Assembly: GCF_900107195.1 (NCBI RefSeq)
Contig: NZ_FNPB01000001.1
Coordinates: forward strand, 310,001-374,000
DNA length: 64,000 bases
DNA from: Halobellus clavatus
GTDB taxonomy: Archaea; Halobacteriota; Halobacteria; Halobacteriales; Haloferacaceae
Direction of reading: 5' to 3'
The position numbers were made by a program, and so were the translations under genes. Numbering within the stretch: position 1 is the first letter of the stretch; each line of letters begins with the position of its first letter. Shown piece after piece: positions 62,890 to 64,000 of the stretch. Under the pieces are notes generated by a model. It saw nothing but the letters and a program-made list of their open reading frames with translations, ran no database searches and was not told the origin of the DNA.

Positions 62890-64000
62890 TTACCGCTGTT
62901 CGAGCGGCGGGAACTCCAGATCTTTGGGGCCGACGTAGCGGGCCCGAGGCCGGATCAGGCGGTTGTCCTCGTACTGTTCGAGGACGTGCGCGATCCACCC
63001 CGCAGCGCGGGACATCGCGAAGATCGGAGTGTAGATGTCGACGGGAATGCCCATCTGGTAGTAGGTCGACGCGGAGTAGAAGTCGACGTTCGGGGCCAGG
63101 CCCTTCTCCTCGGCGATGTACTCCTCGATCGCGACCGAGTAGTCGTACCACTTCGTTTCCCCTGCGGTCTCTGCGAGGGCCTTCGACTTCTCGCCGAGGA
63201 TCTTCGCACGGGGGTCTTTGACGTTGTAGACGCGGTGACCGAAGCCGGGGACGCGTCGGCCCTCATCGAGGGCGGTCTCGACCCATGCCGTCGGGTCGAG
63301 GTCGCTCTCGTCGACCTCCTTCAGCATCCGCATCACGTTGGCGTTTGCACCGCCGTGGAGCGATCCCGCGAGTGTCCCGATCGCGGCGGTGACGGCGCTG
63401 TGGAGGTCCGAGAGGGTCGAGGCGGTCACCATCGCTGAGAACGTCGAGGCGTTGAGCCCGTGGTCGGCGTGGAGGACGAGTGCCATATCGAACGTTTCCG
63501 CCAGGACGTCGTCGGGTTCCTCGTCGTTCAGCATATAGAGGAAGTTGGCGGCGTGACTCAGATCCTCTCGGGGTTCGACCGGCTCTTTGCCCTGACGGAG
63601 GCGCTCGAACGCCGCGAGCGCCGTCGGCATCTTGGCAGTGATCCGGCAGGCCATCCGGAGGTTCGACTCGAGGTCGTCGACGTCCTCGTGGTCGGCGTCC
63701 TCGTCGTACGCCGACAGCGAGGAGACGATGGTCCGGAGGGCTGCCATCGGCACCTCGTCGGCGTCGGCGAGCTTCCGGACCTGAGCGAGGACCTCGTCGT
63801 CGATGTCCCGGCGCTCGGCCATCCAGGATTCGAAGTCCGCAAGCTCCGCAGCGTCGGGGAGCTCGTCGTGCCACAGGAGGTAGACGACTTCCTCGTAAGA
63901 CGCCTCGCGGGCCAGGTCCTCGATCGGGTAGCCGCGGTAGACCAGTTTCCCGGCGTCGCCGTCGATGTGGCTCAGCTCCGACTCGGCGACGAGGACGCCT
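62890..64000 (-). CDS. gltA: Citrate synthase (5' end cut by window)
   Basis: About 369 residues of citrate synthase, open to the window end; about ten N-terminal residues are missing. Visible features: SELSHIDGDAGKLVYRGYPIEDL near the start, HADHGLNASTFSAMV (catalytic His region), HGGANANVMRMLKEV, PGFGHRVYNVKDPRAK (second His and acetyl-CoA/citrate Arg), and the C-terminal RPRARYVGP. It condenses acetyl-CoA with oxaloacetate, the entry of the TCA cycle. It lies on the minus strand upstream of ilvA with an independent terminator. The symbol could equally be citZ. Confidence 0.95.
   Translation of the reverse strand, partial: GVLVAESELSHIDGDAGKLVYRGYPIEDLAREASYEEVVYLLWHDELPDAAELADFESWMAERRDIDDEVLAQVRKLADADEVPMAALRTIVSSLSAYDEDADHEDVDDLESNLRMACRITAKMPTALAAFERLRQGKEPVEPREDLSHAANFLYMLNDEEPDDVLAETFDMALVLHADHGLNASTFSAMVTASTLSDLHSAVTAAIGTLAGSLHGGANANVMRMLKEVDESDLDPTAWVETALDEGRRVPGFGHRVYNVKDPRAKILGEKSKALAETAGETKWYDYSVAIEEYIAEEKGLAPNVDFYSASTYYQMGIPVDIYTPIFAMSRAAGWIAHVLEQYEDNRLIRPRARYVGPKDLEFPPLEQR

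Noticed and set aside
1-64000. CRISPR arrays, insertion sequences and rRNA genes
   Set aside because: I looked for spaced direct repeats of 25-40 bp, transposase motifs with terminal inverted repeats, and rRNA-like conserved blocks; none was seen. The tandem repeats present are all inside coding regions.

Overview
This window is chromosomal DNA from a haloarchaeon (class Halobacteria). The evidence is very high GC with strongly acidic predicted proteins, archaeal information-processing genes (eL42, eS27, aIF2-alpha, Nop10, a group II chaperonin), and AT-rich TATA boxes about 25-30 bp before start codons with no Shine-Dalgarno, which is the haloarchaeal leaderless pattern. Genus and order cannot be fixed from the sequence alone. 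I see no insertion sequence, CRISPR array, rRNA operon or obvious prophage. Most of the region is ordinary core genome with one large surface-structure region.

Layout. 1-4.8 kb: a truncated family-2 glycosyltransferase divergent from a DUF2298 membrane protein, then a small conserved protein, a medium-chain dehydrogenase and a membrane protein. 4.9-7.2 kb: a compact translation/RNP operon (eL42, eS27, aIF2-alpha, Nop10, PAC2 chaperone). 7.2-11.1 kb: PhzF-like protein, phosphoribosyltransferase, AEC transporter, methylthioadenosine phosphorylase. 11.2-16.3 kb: a condensin operon reading coiled-coil protein, then smc, then scpA. 16.4-19.8 kb: an alpha/beta hydrolase that lacks its nucleophile, a membrane protein and gatB. 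19.9-22 kb: a sulfur operon (TusA, SQR-like flavoprotein, DUF1641). 22-28 kb: topoisomerase I, a PAS histidine kinase, an MFS transporter and a HisG-like protein.

28.2-41.7 kb is a type IV pilus-like assembly locus. A large PilB-type ATPase with disordered acidic tails overlaps a PilC-type membrane platform and five small overlapping pilin-like genes in one operon. A coiled-coil acidic protein is divergent from it, and two further genes, one pilin-like, converge on its end. 42-48.5 kb: glutamate synthase and a REC-PAS-PAS histidine kinase. 48.7 kb: tRNA-Gly(UCC), whose 3' end is repeated 73 bp away. 48.9-55.6 kb: a thioredoxin-reductase-like protein, a Trm9-like methyltransferase and a second, pilin-less pilB-pilC pair. 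55.7-64 kb: alanine dehydrogenase-type enzyme, thermosome subunit, a TehB-like methyltransferase, a small charged protein, a flavin-binding PNPOx-family protein with a striking inverted repeat around its TATA box, tRNA-Ser(GGA), a small membrane protein overlapping ilvA, and citrate synthase cut by the window end.

The strongest candidates for something not fully described are: the two co-resident PilB-PilC machines and the extended ATPase with its divergent coiled-coil partner; the 11-bp inverted repeat bracketing the promoter at 60264-60304; the catalytically dead-looking hydrolase at 16395-17354; the coiled-coil gene leading the smc operon; and the duplicated tRNA-Gly 3' end.
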